DNA from: Oscillibacter valericigenes
GTDB lineage: Bacteria > Bacillota > Clostridia > Oscillospirales > Oscillospiraceae
Direction of reading: 5' to 3'
NCBI RefSeq assembly: GCF_021531435.1
Contig: NZ_JAFBIS010000009.1
Location: forward strand, 47,862 to 111,861
DNA: 64,000 bases
Position numbers and translations under genes: made by a program. Below, in pieces: positions 14,376-22,985 of this stretch (its first letter is position 1; each line of letters starts with the position of its first letter). Below the pieces are notes generated by a model. The model was not told the origin of the DNA, did not search any database, and saw only the letters and a program-made list of their open reading frames with translations.

Positions 14376-17021
14376 ATGGCACATCCCTACCACGGGCTGA
14401 ACGAACTTCGGGAGATGTTCCTCAGCTATTTTGAGAGCAAGGGCCATCTGCGGCTGCCCAGCTTTTCCCTGATCCCTCCCGCCAACGACAAGTCCCTGCT
14501 GCTGATCAACTCCGGCATGGCCCCCATGAAGACCTGGTTCACCCGGGAGGAAGAACCTCCCCGGAACCGTGTCACCACCTGCCAGAAGTGCATCCGCACC
14601 GGTGACATCGAGAACATCGGCAAGACTGACCGCCACGGCACCTACTTTGAAATGCTGGGCAACTTCTCCTTCGGTGACTACTTCAAAAAGGACGCCATTC
14701 CTTTCTGCTGGGAGTTTTTGACGAAGGTCGTGGGCTTGGAGGAGGACCGCCTGTATCCCTCTATTTACCTGGACGACGATGAGGCATTCGAGATTTGGAA
14801 CAAAGACATCGGCATCCCCGCCGAACGCATTTTCCGCTTCGGCAAGGAGGACAACTTCTGGGAGCACGGCGCCGGCCCCTGCGGTCCCTGCTCAGAGGTG
14901 TATTATGACCGCGGCCCCGAGCACGGCTGCGGCAAGCCCGGCTGCACCGTGGGCTGCGACTGTGACCGATACATCGAGGTGTGGAACAACGTGTTCTCCC
15001 AGTTCGTCAACGACGGCGAGGGCAACTACACAGAGATGACCCACAAGAACATCGACACCGGCATGGGCCTGGAGCGTCTGGCCTGCGTGTGCCAGAACGT
15101 AAACTCCCTGTTCGATGTGGACACCGTCATGAACATCACCAACAAGGTCAGCGAGATCACCGGTGCCCACTACGGCGAGAGCCACAAGACCGATGTCTCC
15201 CTGCGTGTCATCACCGACCACATCCGTTCCTCCGTTATGATGATCTGCGACGGCATCCTGCCCTCCAACGAGGGACGGGGCTATGTGCTGCGCCGTCTGC
15301 TGCGCCGGGCTGCCCGCCACGGCAAGCTCCTCGGCGTGGAGAAGCCCTTCCTGTATGAGGTGGTGGACACCGTCATCCACGAGAACGAGAGCGCCTATCC
15401 CGACCTGCGGGAAAAGCAGACCTATATCACCAAGGTCGTCCGCACCGAAGAGGAAAACTTCGCCAAGACCATCGACGGCGGCATGAAGATCTTCACCGAT
15501 CTGCTGGCGGCTCACAAGGCCAAGGGCGAGACTGAGTTCTCCGGCGCTGACGCTTTCAAGCTGTACGATACCTACGGCTTCCCCATCGACCTGACCGCCG
15601 AGATGGTGGAGGATGAGGGCATGACTCTGGACCGCGAAGGCTTCGACCGTGAGATGGAGGAGCAGCGTGTCCGCGCCCGCAAGGCCCGGGAGGCGCTGGG
15701 CGACCTGGGCTGGGCCGGTATCGAGTTCGGCTCCGAAATGCCTGCCACCGAGTTTGTGGGCTATGACCACAATGAGGCTGACGGCAAGATCCTGGCTATC
15801 GTGGCCGACGAGGAGCTGCGGGACGAGGTAGTCTCCGGCGCTGACGCCATCCTGGTGCTGGATCAGACCCCGTTCTATGCCGAGATGGGCGGCCAGGTGG
15901 CCGACCACGGCGTCATCACCACCGCGAAGGGCGCCAGGTTTGAAGTGACCAACGTCCTGAAAAACAAGGGCGGAAAGTTCATGCATTACGGCAAGGTGGT
16001 CTCCGGCGAGTTCCAGGTAGGCAAACTCATTACTGCCTCCATTGATACGGAACGCCGCAAGGCCATCATGCGTGCCCACAGCGCCACCCATCTGCTGGAC
16101 GCTGCCCTGAAGAAGGTCCTGGGTGACCACGTGCATCAGGCCGGTTCTCTGGTGGAGCCCGACCGCCTGCGCTTCGATTTCACCCACTTCGAGGCTATCA
16201 CCCCGGAGCAGCTCAGCGAGATCGACCGCCTGGTAAACGACGCGATCCTGGAGGGCTATCCCGTGGTCACGGAGATCCTACCTATTGAGGAGGCCAAGAA
16301 GAAGGGCGCCGTGGCCCTGTTCGGCGAGAAGTACGGCGAGACCGTCCGCGTGGTGGAGATGGGCGATTTCTCCATGGAGTTCTGCGGCGGCACCCATCTG
16401 GACAACACCGCCAAGGCAGGCCCCTTCCGCATCAAGAGCGAGGCGTCCATTGCCTCCGGCGTCCGCCGTATTGAGGCCACCGTGGGTAAACTGACCCTGG
16501 AGACCGTGAACCGTAACCAGCAGGTGCTGTTCCACGCCGCCCAGATGCTCAAGACCAACCCCGGCGAGCTGGAGAATAAAATCGACCAGCAGCTCAACGA
16601 AATGAAGGAGATGCGTCATACGCTGGACAAGTTCAAGGCGGAGGCATCTCTGGGCGAGGCCCGTCAGTTCCTGACTGCCGCCAAGGATGTGGGCGGATTG
16701 AAGGTCCTGACCGCCGTCCGCAACGGCATGGACGCCAATGGCCTGCGCCAGATGGGTGACTTCCTTCGGGATAAGGAGCCTGCTGTCGTAGCGGTGTTGG
16801 CCGCCATCAACGGTGAGAAGATCACCTTCCTGGCTATCTGCGGCAAGGAAGCCGTTGCCAAGGGCATCAAGGCCGGCGACCTGGTAAAGAACGTCTGCGC
16901 CATCTGCGGCGGTAAGGGCGGCGGCAAGCCCGACAGCGCCATGGGCGGCGGCACCGATATGCTGAAGCTGGATGACGCCCTGGCCTCCGTGGACGATTTT
17001 GTGGCCGCTAAGCTGGGCTGA
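14376..17021 (+). CDS. alaS: Alanyl-tRNA synthetase
   Basis: A full-length 881-residue class II synthetase that charges tRNA-Ala (EC 6.1.1.7). The N-terminal catalytic core has LINSGMAPMK, the class II motif 2 region RVTTCQKCIRTGD and FEMLGNFSFGDYFK. The editing domain shows the zinc-site HSATHLLDAAL and CGGTHLDNT motifs, and the C-terminal DHHA1 domain ends in GGKGGGKPDSAMGGG. AGGAGGAAGAAACATT precedes the ATG. Expression is set by the T-box just upstream. DUF4250 and HIT genes follow in the same direction. Confidence 0.98.
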   Translation: MAHPYHGLNELREMFLSYFESKGHLRLPSFSLIPPANDKSLLLINSGMAPMKTWFTREEEPPRNRVTTCQKCIRTGDIENIGKTDRHGTYFEMLGNFSFGDYFKKDAIPFCWEFLTKVVGLEEDRLYPSIYLDDDEAFEIWNKDIGIPAERIFRFGKEDNFWEHGAGPCGPCSEVYYDRGPEHGCGKPGCTVGCDCDRYIEVWNNVFSQFVNDGEGNYTEMTHKNIDTGMGLERLACVCQNVNSLFDVDTVMNITNKVSEITGAHYGESHKTDVSLRVITDHIRSSVMMICDGILPSNEGRGYVLRRLLRRAARHGKLLGVEKPFLYEVVDTVIHENESAYPDLREKQTYITKVVRTEEENFAKTIDGGMKIFTDLLAAHKAKGETEFSGADAFKLYDTYGFPIDLTAEMVEDEGMTLDREGFDREMEEQRVRARKAREALGDLGWAGIEFGSEMPATEFVGYDHNEADGKILAIVADEELRDEVVSGADAILVLDQTPFYAEMGGQVADHGVITTAKGARFEVTNVLKNKGGKFMHYGKVVSGEFQVGKLITASIDTERRKAIMRAHSATHLLDAALKKVLGDHVHQAGSLVEPDRLRFDFTHFEAITPEQLSEIDRLVNDAILEGYPVVTEILPIEEAKKKGAVALFGEKYGETVRVVEMGDFSMEFCGGTHLDNTAKAGPFRIKSEASIASGVRRIEATVGKLTLETVNRNQQVLFHAAQMLKTNPGELENKIDQQLNEMKEMRHTLDKFKAEASLGEARQFLTAAKDVGGLKVLTAVRNGMDANGLRQMGDFLRDKEPAVVAVLAAINGEKITFLAICGKEAVAKGIKAGDLVKNVCAICGGKGGGKPDSAMGGGTDMLKLDDALASVDDFVAAKLG

Positions 17022-17115
17022 ACCATGACGGCGGAGTTTTGCTCCTGGCTGGCGGAGGTCCATCCGGAGATCAGCCAGACTTCCGGAAAGAAAAAAGCGT
17101 AACGGAGGACTGCCC

Positions 17116-17289
17116 ATGATCCCGAAAGACCCTGTGATCCTACTGAGCTTTATCAATACAAAGCTCCGTGACGAGTATGAGAGCCTTTCCGACCTTTGCG
17201 CCGCGCTGGACGCCGACGAGGTGGCCATCCGCCACACGCTGTCCGGGCTTGACTACCGGTACGATCCCGTGCATAATCAGTTTATCTGA
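17116..17289 (+). CDS. DUF4250 domain protein, 57 residues
   Basis: A small gene with ACGGAGGA ribosome site and ATG at 17116. The translation starts MIPKDPVILLSFINTKLRDE and continues through SLSDLCAALDADE to YRYDPVHNQFI. This matches the DUF4250 pattern of small clostridial proteins (P-K-D-P-x-I-L-L-S-x-x-N-T-K-L-R-D). Function is unknown. It lies between alaS and the HIT gene and probably shares their transcript. Confidence 0.85.
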   Translation: MIPKDPVILLSFINTKLRDEYESLSDLCAALDADEVAIRHTLSGLDYRYDPVHNQFI

Positions 17290-17320
17290 GAGATTTTCAC
17301 CAGAAGGGAGGCTATTTGAC

Positions 17321-17665
17321 ATGTCTGACTGCTTATTCTGCAAAATTATCGCCGGGGAGATCCCCAGCAGCAAGGTCTATGAGGATGACCTGTGCTATGC
17401 CTTTAACGACATCGCACCCCAGGCCCCGACCCATTTCCTGGTGGTCCCCAAGGCTCATATCACCTCGGTTTCCGCGATCACGGCGGAAAACAGCGCCGTG
17501 GTGGCCCACATCTTCGAGGTCATTGCCAAGCTGTCCAAGGAACTTGGCTTTGCCGAGGCCGGTTACCGCGTGGTGTCCAACATCGGCGAGGCCGGGCAGC
17601 AGTCCGTACCCCATCTGCACTTCCATGTGCTGGCGGGCCGGGATATGACCTGGCCTCCGGGCTGA
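17321..17665 (+). CDS. HIT-family (HINT-like) nucleotide-binding protein
   Basis: A 114-residue histidine-triad protein starting MSDCLFCKIIAGEIPSSKVY and ending with the triad HLHFHVLAGR. Hint-type members hydrolyse AMP-lysine or other purine nucleoside phosphoramidates. Length and the N-terminal CLFCKI motif are standard. ATG 17321 was chosen because AAGGGAGG precedes it by nine bases; the frame extends upstream without a ribosome site, across DUF4250. It ends at the multi-hairpin repeat. Confidence 0.95.
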   Translation: MSDCLFCKIIAGEIPSSKVYEDDLCYAFNDIAPQAPTHFLVVPKAHITSVSAITAENSAVVAHIFEVIAKLSKELGFAEAGYRVVSNIGEAGQQSVPHLHFHVLAGRDMTWPPG

Positions 17666-17680
17666 TTTGTGCTGACGCAC

Positions 17681-17803
17681 TTAAAGGGGGGACATCCGTC
17701 TCCCCTTTAAATTCCCCCTCACCAGTGACGCCGCGTCACTGGTGAACGCCGCCCAAGGCGGCTGGGTCAACGTATTTTTGGCAGGCACATGTCCTGCCAA
17801 AAA
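17681..17803. repeat. Intergenic multi-hairpin element
   Basis: Four consecutive inverted repeats fill this gap: TTAAAGGGG...CCCCTTTAA (17681-17710), a 25-base near-perfect palindrome CACCAGTGACGC-C-GCGTCACTGGTG (17720-17744), GCCGCC-CAA-GGCGGC (17748-17762) and TTTTTGGCAGG...CCTGCCAAAAA (17775-17803). No coding potential is visible. The arrangement looks like a REP- or MITE-like dispersed element inserted between convergent genes; only one copy is in this window. Confidence 0.6.
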
Positions 17804-17815
17804 TGATTAAAATAA

Positions 17816-17849
17816 AAAACAGCGTCTCGAATCGAGGCGCTGTTTTTTT
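17816..17849. terminator. Bidirectional terminator between HIT and SLH genes
   Basis: AACAGCG-CTCGA pairs with TCGAG-CGCTGTT; T runs follow on both strands (seven T on plus, TTTTTTATTTTA on minus). Confidence 0.85.
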
Positions 17850-17857
17850 GCGGTTTG

Positions 17858-19243
17858 TCAGGCGGCAGCTTCGCCCATCTGACTGGGATCGATCTCCTCA
17901 TAACCGGAGAAGTCGGGGAAGGTGATCTTCACGGCCTTGCCGGTGGCATTGACGGTCATCAGCATGTCGTAGTCATAATCCGCAGACATGGAGATAGCCT
18001 GACCGTCCTCCAGAGGCATATCAATCTTCATGGAGGCGGTAAAGTTCATGGCGACCTTCTTCATGTTCCCCTTGCTGTCCACGGTGTAGGTGGCGGTCAT
18101 TTTGCCGAAATGCATATCGAGACCGTCAGTCTCATCGCCCAGCATGCCCATCACACCGGCCAGCATACTGTTCACGCCTTCGCCGATGACAATGGTGTAC
18201 TCCGTGTTGGAGCCAACCTTCCTGGAGGACACGGAATCCAGCATGGCAAGGCCGCTGACGTCCATCGCGGTCACATCCACCATAGACAGGCTGTTAATAG
18301 CGGCCATCTGGTCCTCCACGGAATATTTCACCTTCAGCTCTTCGCCAGCCATGCTGGTTGAGACATACGCATAGCCGTCCTTCATCCACATGTTTACCTT
18401 GACCGTTTCGCCTTCGGCTGTGGTCTCGGTGGTGTAGGCCATCTGAATGTTGGCGCCGTCCATGATCATTTTCATGTTGCCCTTGATGGCGGAGGGGACC
18501 GTCATGGTCTCGCCGTCAGCGGTCATGGTCATGTTCATCTTGACATCCATGTCCACATCCATTGCGTCGTCATCCATGGCGTCCATAGCCGTTGTCATCG
18601 CCCGGTACGCTTCAATTTTTTCGGTCAAGGGCTGGGCGGCCTTGGCGTCGATGGCGCCGGACTTCACCAGGCTGTCCAGCAGATAGGTCTTGCCGTCGGA
18701 CATGTCGGCGGCCAGGGCCTGATATGTGAGGGCGGCAAGGTCATCCCGCAGGAAGTCGCCGGGGAACATGACGGCATCATAGAACCCCTTCTCCTTGGCG
18801 AAGGTCAGGGCGTCGGCATACTGGAAATCGGTGCCGTCCTTGTAGCCCAAAGCCCGCAGCAGGAAGACCACATAGTTCTGGGCGCTGCACTTGTTGGCGG
18901 AGCCGAAGGTGGTGGCGGTGGTCCCGTTGGTGATACCGTTGGTGTACAGCCAGGCGACATAGGGGGAGGTGAATGCGCTGACGTCGGTAAAGGGATGCTT
19001 GATCTCTCCGGACTCATAGGCGGCCTTGGCGGTATCCTCGGCGCCGTAGAGCCGTACCAGCATGATGGCGGCCTCGGAGCGGGTGGGGGCGCGGTCCAGC
19101 TCAAAGCCGTTGCCGGTTCCCCGGAACATACCGATGGCGGACAGGTCCTCGGCCACGGCGTCAAAGTCGGAAGCGGACGCGGTCACACACAGTGCCACGG
19201 TTAAAAGCAGCGTGGTACACAGCAGGGTGAGAAAACGCTTCAT
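17858..19243 (-). CDS. Secreted S-layer-homology (SLH) domain protein
   Basis: A 461-residue exported protein. A signal peptide (MKRFLTLLCTTLLLTVALCVTASA split here by the reader after residue 20) is followed by about three SLH repeats to residue 190, with motifs DRAPTRSEAAIMLVRLYG, FTDVSAFTSPYVAWLYTNG and RDDLAALTYQAL; these bind secondary cell-wall polymer. Residues 215-250 are unusually rich in Met and Asp. The rest is a beta-rich region resembling LppX/DUF6612-type lipoprotein folds. ATG 19243 has AAGGAG seven bases upstream; a TTG six codons earlier would destroy that site. Role: surface-anchored, ligand unknown. Confidence 0.85.
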   Translation of the reverse strand: MKRFLTLLCTTLLLTVALCVTASASDFDAVAEDLSAIGMFRGTGNGFELDRAPTRSEAAIMLVRLYGAEDTAKAAYESGEIKHPFTDVSAFTSPYVAWLYTNGITNGTTATTFGSANKCSAQNYVVFLLRALGYKDGTDFQYADALTFAKEKGFYDAVMFPGDFLRDDLAALTYQALAADMSDGKTYLLDSLVKSGAIDAKAAQPLTEKIEAYRAMTTAMDAMDDDAMDVDMDVKMNMTMTADGETMTVPSAIKGNMKMIMDGANIQMAYTTETTAEGETVKVNMWMKDGYAYVSTSMAGEELKVKYSVEDQMAAINSLSMVDVTAMDVSGLAMLDSVSSRKVGSNTEYTIVIGEGVNSMLAGVMGMLGDETDGLDMHFGKMTATYTVDSKGNMKKVAMNFTASMKIDMPLEDGQAISMSADYDYDMLMTVNATGKAVKITFPDFSGYEEIDPSQMGEAAA

Positions 19244-19290
19244 ACATATGCTCCTTTCCAAATTGCGGCATTTTGCCGTTTCTTATCATC

Positions 19291-19319
19291 ATCATAGTTG
19301 TGTGATTTGGGCATGTCAA
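19291..19319 (-). promoter_or_regulatory. Strong SigA-type promoter of SLH gene
   Basis: On the minus strand TTGACA (19314-19319) is 17 bases from TATGAT (19291-19296). The short leader contains a CGGCA/TGCCG hairpin just before the ribosome site. Confidence 0.75.
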
Positions 19320-19328
19320 TGAAAAAAC

Positions 19329-19450
19329 GGTAACAATTTGTAATCCACGCAAATTTTCTGGATATTGAACGGAAGTCATGCTATGATACATTTTGTGGCT
19401 CCGAATGGGCACAATTACCCCGTGGCATGTTGCCAATTGGTAACATTTTG
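19329..19450 (+). promoter_or_regulatory. Regulatory region of HTH-comEC operon
   Basis: A candidate promoter is TTGTAA (19338-19343), 17 bases, GATATT (19361-19366). It is flanked by a near-identical direct repeat, GGTAACAATTTG at 19329-19340 and GGTAACATTTTG at 19439-19450. The second copy lies within an 18-base near-palindrome, TGTTGCCAATTGGTAACA (19428-19445). The layout suits autoregulation by the HTH protein encoded just downstream. Confidence 0.45.
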
Positions 19451-19463
19451 CTGGGTGATATTT

Positions 19464-19685
19464 ATGGAGATCAAACGCCTCCGGGATTTACGCGAGGATC
19501 ACGACAAAACACAGCAGCAGGTAGCAGATGTATTGAATATGCATCGGAGCGTCTACCGCCGCTATGAAGGCGGAGAACGGGAAACGCCGGCATGGGTGGT
19601 CGTAAAGCTGGCCGACTACTACAAAGTCAGCACCGATTACCTGCTGGGCCGCACGGATGACCCCACGCCGCCCAAGGGAAAATGA
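19464..19685 (+). CDS. XRE-family transcriptional regulator, 73 residues
   Basis: A single-domain Cro/CI-type helix-turn-helix protein: MEIKRLRDLREDHDKTQQQV, VLNMHRSVYRRYEGGER and a C-terminal DYLLGRTDDPTP. It is a family very common in Firmicutes. ATG 19464 follows GGGTGA; the frame continues upstream for 33 codons but without a ribosome site and through the operator region. Its stop overlaps the comEC start by four bases (ATGA), so regulator and DNA-uptake channel are translationally coupled. The adjacent palindrome is its likely binding site. Confidence 0.9.
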   Translation: MEIKRLRDLREDHDKTQQQVADVLNMHRSVYRRYEGGERETPAWVVVKLADYYKVSTDYLLGRTDDPTPPKGK

Positions 19686-21919
19686 GAATCCTGGCCACGT
19701 TCACGGGCGCGTTCGCCCTGGGCATCTTTCTGGCGCAGTACCTGCTGCCGGTGGAATGGCTGCTGCCCTGCGGAGCGGCTGCTTTTGTGCTGGCGTTCGG
19801 CAGGCTGTTTCTCCGAAATGATACGGGCCGCCGTGTGCTGCTGGTGGGTGTGGGGCTGGCGTTGGCTTTCGGTTATGACTGGCTCTATATCCGGCAGGTG
19901 CAGCGGCCCATGGAGGAGCTGGCGGGGACCCAGCGGGAGATGACCATGACCCTCTGTGATTATGCCATTTCCACTGGTTACGGCGCCAAAGTCACTGTCC
20001 GGCTGGAGGACTTTCCCGGCAAGGCTGTCTATTACGGGGAAGAGAAACTGCTGGAACTGGAGCCGGGGCAGACTGTCACGGACCTGGTCCAGCTGCAAAG
20101 CGCCGCCCGTATCCGGGACGACGATGTGACTTCTTTCACTTCCAAGGGCGTGTTCCTGCTGGCCTACCGCCGGGGAGAGGCGTCCTACGGCGAGGGTACT
20201 TCCGCTTCGCCCCGCTGGTGGCCCGTCCGGATGGGACGCGCCATGCAGTCACGCATTGCGGAGCTGTTCATGGGCGATGAAGCCGGGTTCCTGACCGCCA
20301 TCCTGACAGGAGACAAGTCCCGGCTTTCCGATGAGGGCGCCGCGGCGCTGTCGGAGGCGGGACTGTACCACATTCTGGCGGTTTCCGGGATGCACTGCGG
20401 CTTCTTGCTGGCGCTGGTGACCTATCTGACAGGAAAACACCGCCGTCGTCTCACGGCACTGTGCGCTCTGCCGCTGCTGGCGTTCTACGCGGCCCTCACC
20501 GGGGGGAGCCCCTCCGTCCTGCGCTCCTGCGTCATGCTGGCCTTTCTGCTGGCTGCGCCGGTTTGCCGCCGGGACAGCGACGGCCCCACGGCCCTGCTTG
20601 CGGCCCTGTTCCTGATTTTGCTGGCAAATCCCTTTGCCGCCGCGTCCATCAGCCTGCAGCTGTCCTTTACCGCCATGGCGGGCATCCTGTTCCTGACGCC
20701 AAGGCTGTACCGCCTGCTGATGCACGGCAGGAAAGGGAACCGGGTGACCCGCTTCCTGGCGGCTGGCTTTTCCGCTACCATGGGTGCTCTGGTGTTCACG
20801 GTGCCCCTGTCCGGCTGGTACTTCGGCACGCTGACGCTGATCTCGCCCCTGAGCAATCTGCTGTGCCTGTGGGCCGCCAGCGGTGTGTTTGTGCTGGAGC
20901 TGGTGACGGTCCTGCTGGGCTTTTTCTGCCTGCCGCCGGCAAAGCTGCTGGCGGTGGTACCGGCCCTGCTGACCCGGTATATTTTGCTTATGGCGGGATT
21001 GCTGGCGAAAATTCCATACCACGCGGCGTATTTTGCGAATCCATATCTGAAATACTGGCTGGCCTATGCCTATATCCTGTTCCTGACGGCCTGGCTGCGC
21101 CGGAAAGCACCCCGACGGAAGTACGCCCTGGCGGCCATCCTGACTTGCCTGACCCTGGCGCTGACCGTCAAGCTGGGGGAGTGGCGGTATCACGCCGGCC
21201 TGGACGTCAAGGTGCTGGACGTAGGCCAGGGGCAATGCGTTCTGCTGGCTTCCGGCGGAGATTTTACTCTGGTGGACTGCGGCAGCGGCAATAGTTGGTA
21301 CGGCCCGGGCGAAATAGCCAGCCAGCATCTGCGGGCCATGGGCTGCCGGAAGCTGGACCGTCTGGTGCTGACCCACTACGATTCCGACCATATCAGCGGC
21401 GTCCGAAGCCTGCTGGCCCGGATGGACGTGGACACTCTGCTGGTGCCGGAGCTGGCAGATGACGGTCTGGGCGGCGAAATTCTGGAGCTTGCCCGTGAAC
21501 ACGGCGTCACGGTGGAGACTGTGGAAAGCAGAACGGAGCTCCCCATGGGGAAAGCCGTTCTGACGGTGCTGCCGCCGGTAGGGGAAGGGGAGGACAATGA
21601 ACGGGGCCTCTCCGTTCTGGCTTCCGCCGAAGACGCGGACATCCTGATCACCGGCGACATGGACGCCGCCACGGAACGAAAATTTCTGGAGGCCTATGAC
21701 CTGCCGGACATTGAAGTTTTGGTGGCAGGGCATCACGGCTCCAAATATTCCACATCCAACGACCTGCTGGACGCCCTGACCCCGGAGACCGCTTGTATCA
21801 GCGTCGGCAGCAACAGTTACGGCCATCCCGCGGACGAGACGATGCGGCGTCTGGCGGAGCACGGCTGTGCCATCTACCGCACGGATATGCAGGGAACGAT
21901 CCACTTATCACTGAATTGA
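19682..21919 (+). CDS. comEC: ComEC/Rec2 DNA internalization channel
   Basis: A 745-residue membrane protein of the ComEC/Rec2 family, the channel that brings transforming DNA across the membrane. The N-terminal DUF4131 region and multi-helix competence domain (AVSGMHCGFLLALV, about residue 235) are followed by a metallo-beta-lactamase domain with LDVGQGQCVLLASGG, LVLTHYDSDHISG (about 561) and VLVAGHHGSKYSTS. Length and domain order are complete, so it should be functional. No other competence genes are in the window. It is preceded by a coupled HTH gene and followed by holA. Confidence 0.95.
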   Translation: MRILATFTGAFALGIFLAQYLLPVEWLLPCGAAAFVLAFGRLFLRNDTGRRVLLVGVGLALAFGYDWLYIRQVQRPMEELAGTQREMTMTLCDYAISTGYGAKVTVRLEDFPGKAVYYGEEKLLELEPGQTVTDLVQLQSAARIRDDDVTSFTSKGVFLLAYRRGEASYGEGTSASPRWWPVRMGRAMQSRIAELFMGDEAGFLTAILTGDKSRLSDEGAAALSEAGLYHILAVSGMHCGFLLALVTYLTGKHRRRLTALCALPLLAFYAALTGGSPSVLRSCVMLAFLLAAPVCRRDSDGPTALLAALFLILLANPFAAASISLQLSFTAMAGILFLTPRLYRLLMHGRKGNRVTRFLAAGFSATMGALVFTVPLSGWYFGTLTLISPLSNLLCLWAASGVFVLELVTVLLGFFCLPPAKLLAVVPALLTRYILLMAGLLAKIPYHAAYFANPYLKYWLAYAYILFLTAWLRRKAPRRKYALAAILTCLTLALTVKLGEWRYHAGLDVKVLDVGQGQCVLLASGGDFTLVDCGSGNSWYGPGEIASQHLRAMGCRKLDRLVLTHYDSDHISGVRSLLARMDVDTLLVPELADDGLGGEILELAREHGVTVETVESRTELPMGKAVLTVLPPVGEGEDNERGLSVLASAEDADILITGDMDAATERKFLEAYDLPDIEVLVAGHHGSKYSTSNDLLDALTPETACISVGSNSYGHPADETMRRLAEHGCAIYRTDMQGTIHLSLN

Positions 21920-21929
21920 GGAGAACGAC

Positions 21930-22985
21930 ATGGCATACGCGAAAAAGCCTCCAAAGAGCAGCGAGGCATATCAGAAATTCAAAGCCGACCTGTCCGCCGG
22001 GACGGTGGGCTGCGCCTATATTTTTTACGGCGAGGAGAGCTACCTGCGGGAATACTACCTGGGAGAGCTGCGAAAAAAGTTGGTGCCCGCCGGATTTGAG
22101 GAATTCAACTACCACCGTCTGGAGGGCAAGGACCTGACCGTCCAGGCCCTGACGGAGATGGCGGAGGCCATGCCCATGCTGTCGGAGCGGACTCTCATCG
22201 TGGTCACGGACTTCGACATCTTCAAACTGGGAGAGGAGCAGCGGGAGAAGCTGATCGCCCTGCTGGAGGATATTCCGCCCTACTGCTGCCTGGTGTTCGT
22301 CTACGACACCGTGGCCTACAAGCCCAACAAGACCATGAAAAAGCTGTGCAAGGCCATTGGAGACCATGTGCAGGCGGTGGAGTTCCAGGCCCAGGACAGC
22401 AATGACCTCATAGCCTGGATCGCCCGCCGCTTCCGGGCGCTGGACAAGGAGATCGACCGCCAGACAGCGGAGTATCTCATCTTCACCTGCGGCGGCCTGA
22501 TGACCGGGCTGGTACCCGAGATCTCCAAGATCGCCGCCTACGCTAAGGGAAAGGCGATTACGCAGAAGGACATCGACGACGTGGCGGACCCGGTGCTGTC
22601 AGCGGAGGTGTTCAAGCTCAGTGATGCGGTGCTCCAGGGCAATTATGACCTGGCGGCGTCCATTTTGGGAGACCTCTTGAAAATGCAGACGGAGCCCATT
22701 ATGATCCTGGCGGCCCTGGGCAGCCAGCTCCGGCGTATTTACACCGCCCGGCTGGCCATCGACAGCGGCAAGGATAAATACTGGCTGATGGAGCTGTGGG
22801 ACATGAAGTCGGACTATCCCGCCAAGCTCCTGCTCAGCGCCGCCAAACGGACCACTGCCGATTGGTGCGCCGACGCGGTGAAGATGTGCCAGGTGCTGGA
22901 CCGCCGGATGAAGAGCGAGAAAGGGATCGATGCGGCAGGGGAGCTGAAGCTCCTGCTGGTGCGGCTGGGGGCGAAGCGGAAATGA
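21930..22985 (+). CDS. holA: DNA polymerase III delta subunit
   Basis: A 351-residue clamp-loader delta subunit, which opens the beta sliding clamp. The N-terminal AAA-like fold shows GCAYIFYGEESYLREYYL and the clamp-interacting region, with PMLSERTLIVVTDFDIFKL; the C-terminal domain includes GNYDLAASILGDLLKMQTEP and LGSQLRRIYTARL. Length is typical. A GAGGAGAACGAC site precedes the ATG 10 bases after comEC. It overlaps the RNase M5-like gene by four bases. Confidence 0.93.
   Translation: MAYAKKPPKSSEAYQKFKADLSAGTVGCAYIFYGEESYLREYYLGELRKKLVPAGFEEFNYHRLEGKDLTVQALTEMAEAMPMLSERTLIVVTDFDIFKLGEEQREKLIALLEDIPPYCCLVFVYDTVAYKPNKTMKKLCKAIGDHVQAVEFQAQDSNDLIAWIARRFRALDKEIDRQTAEYLIFTCGGLMTGLVPEISKIAAYAKGKAITQKDIDDVADPVLSAEVFKLSDAVLQGNYDLAASILGDLLKMQTEPIMILAALGSQLRRIYTARLAIDSGKDKYWLMELWDMKSDYPAKLLLSAAKRTTADWCADAVKMCQVLDRRMKSEKGIDAAGELKLLLVRLGAKRK

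Noticed and set aside
14892..16187. A 431-codon minus-strand frame opposite alaS
   Set aside because: Shadow of alaS; low-complexity His/Val/Gly product and no start signal.
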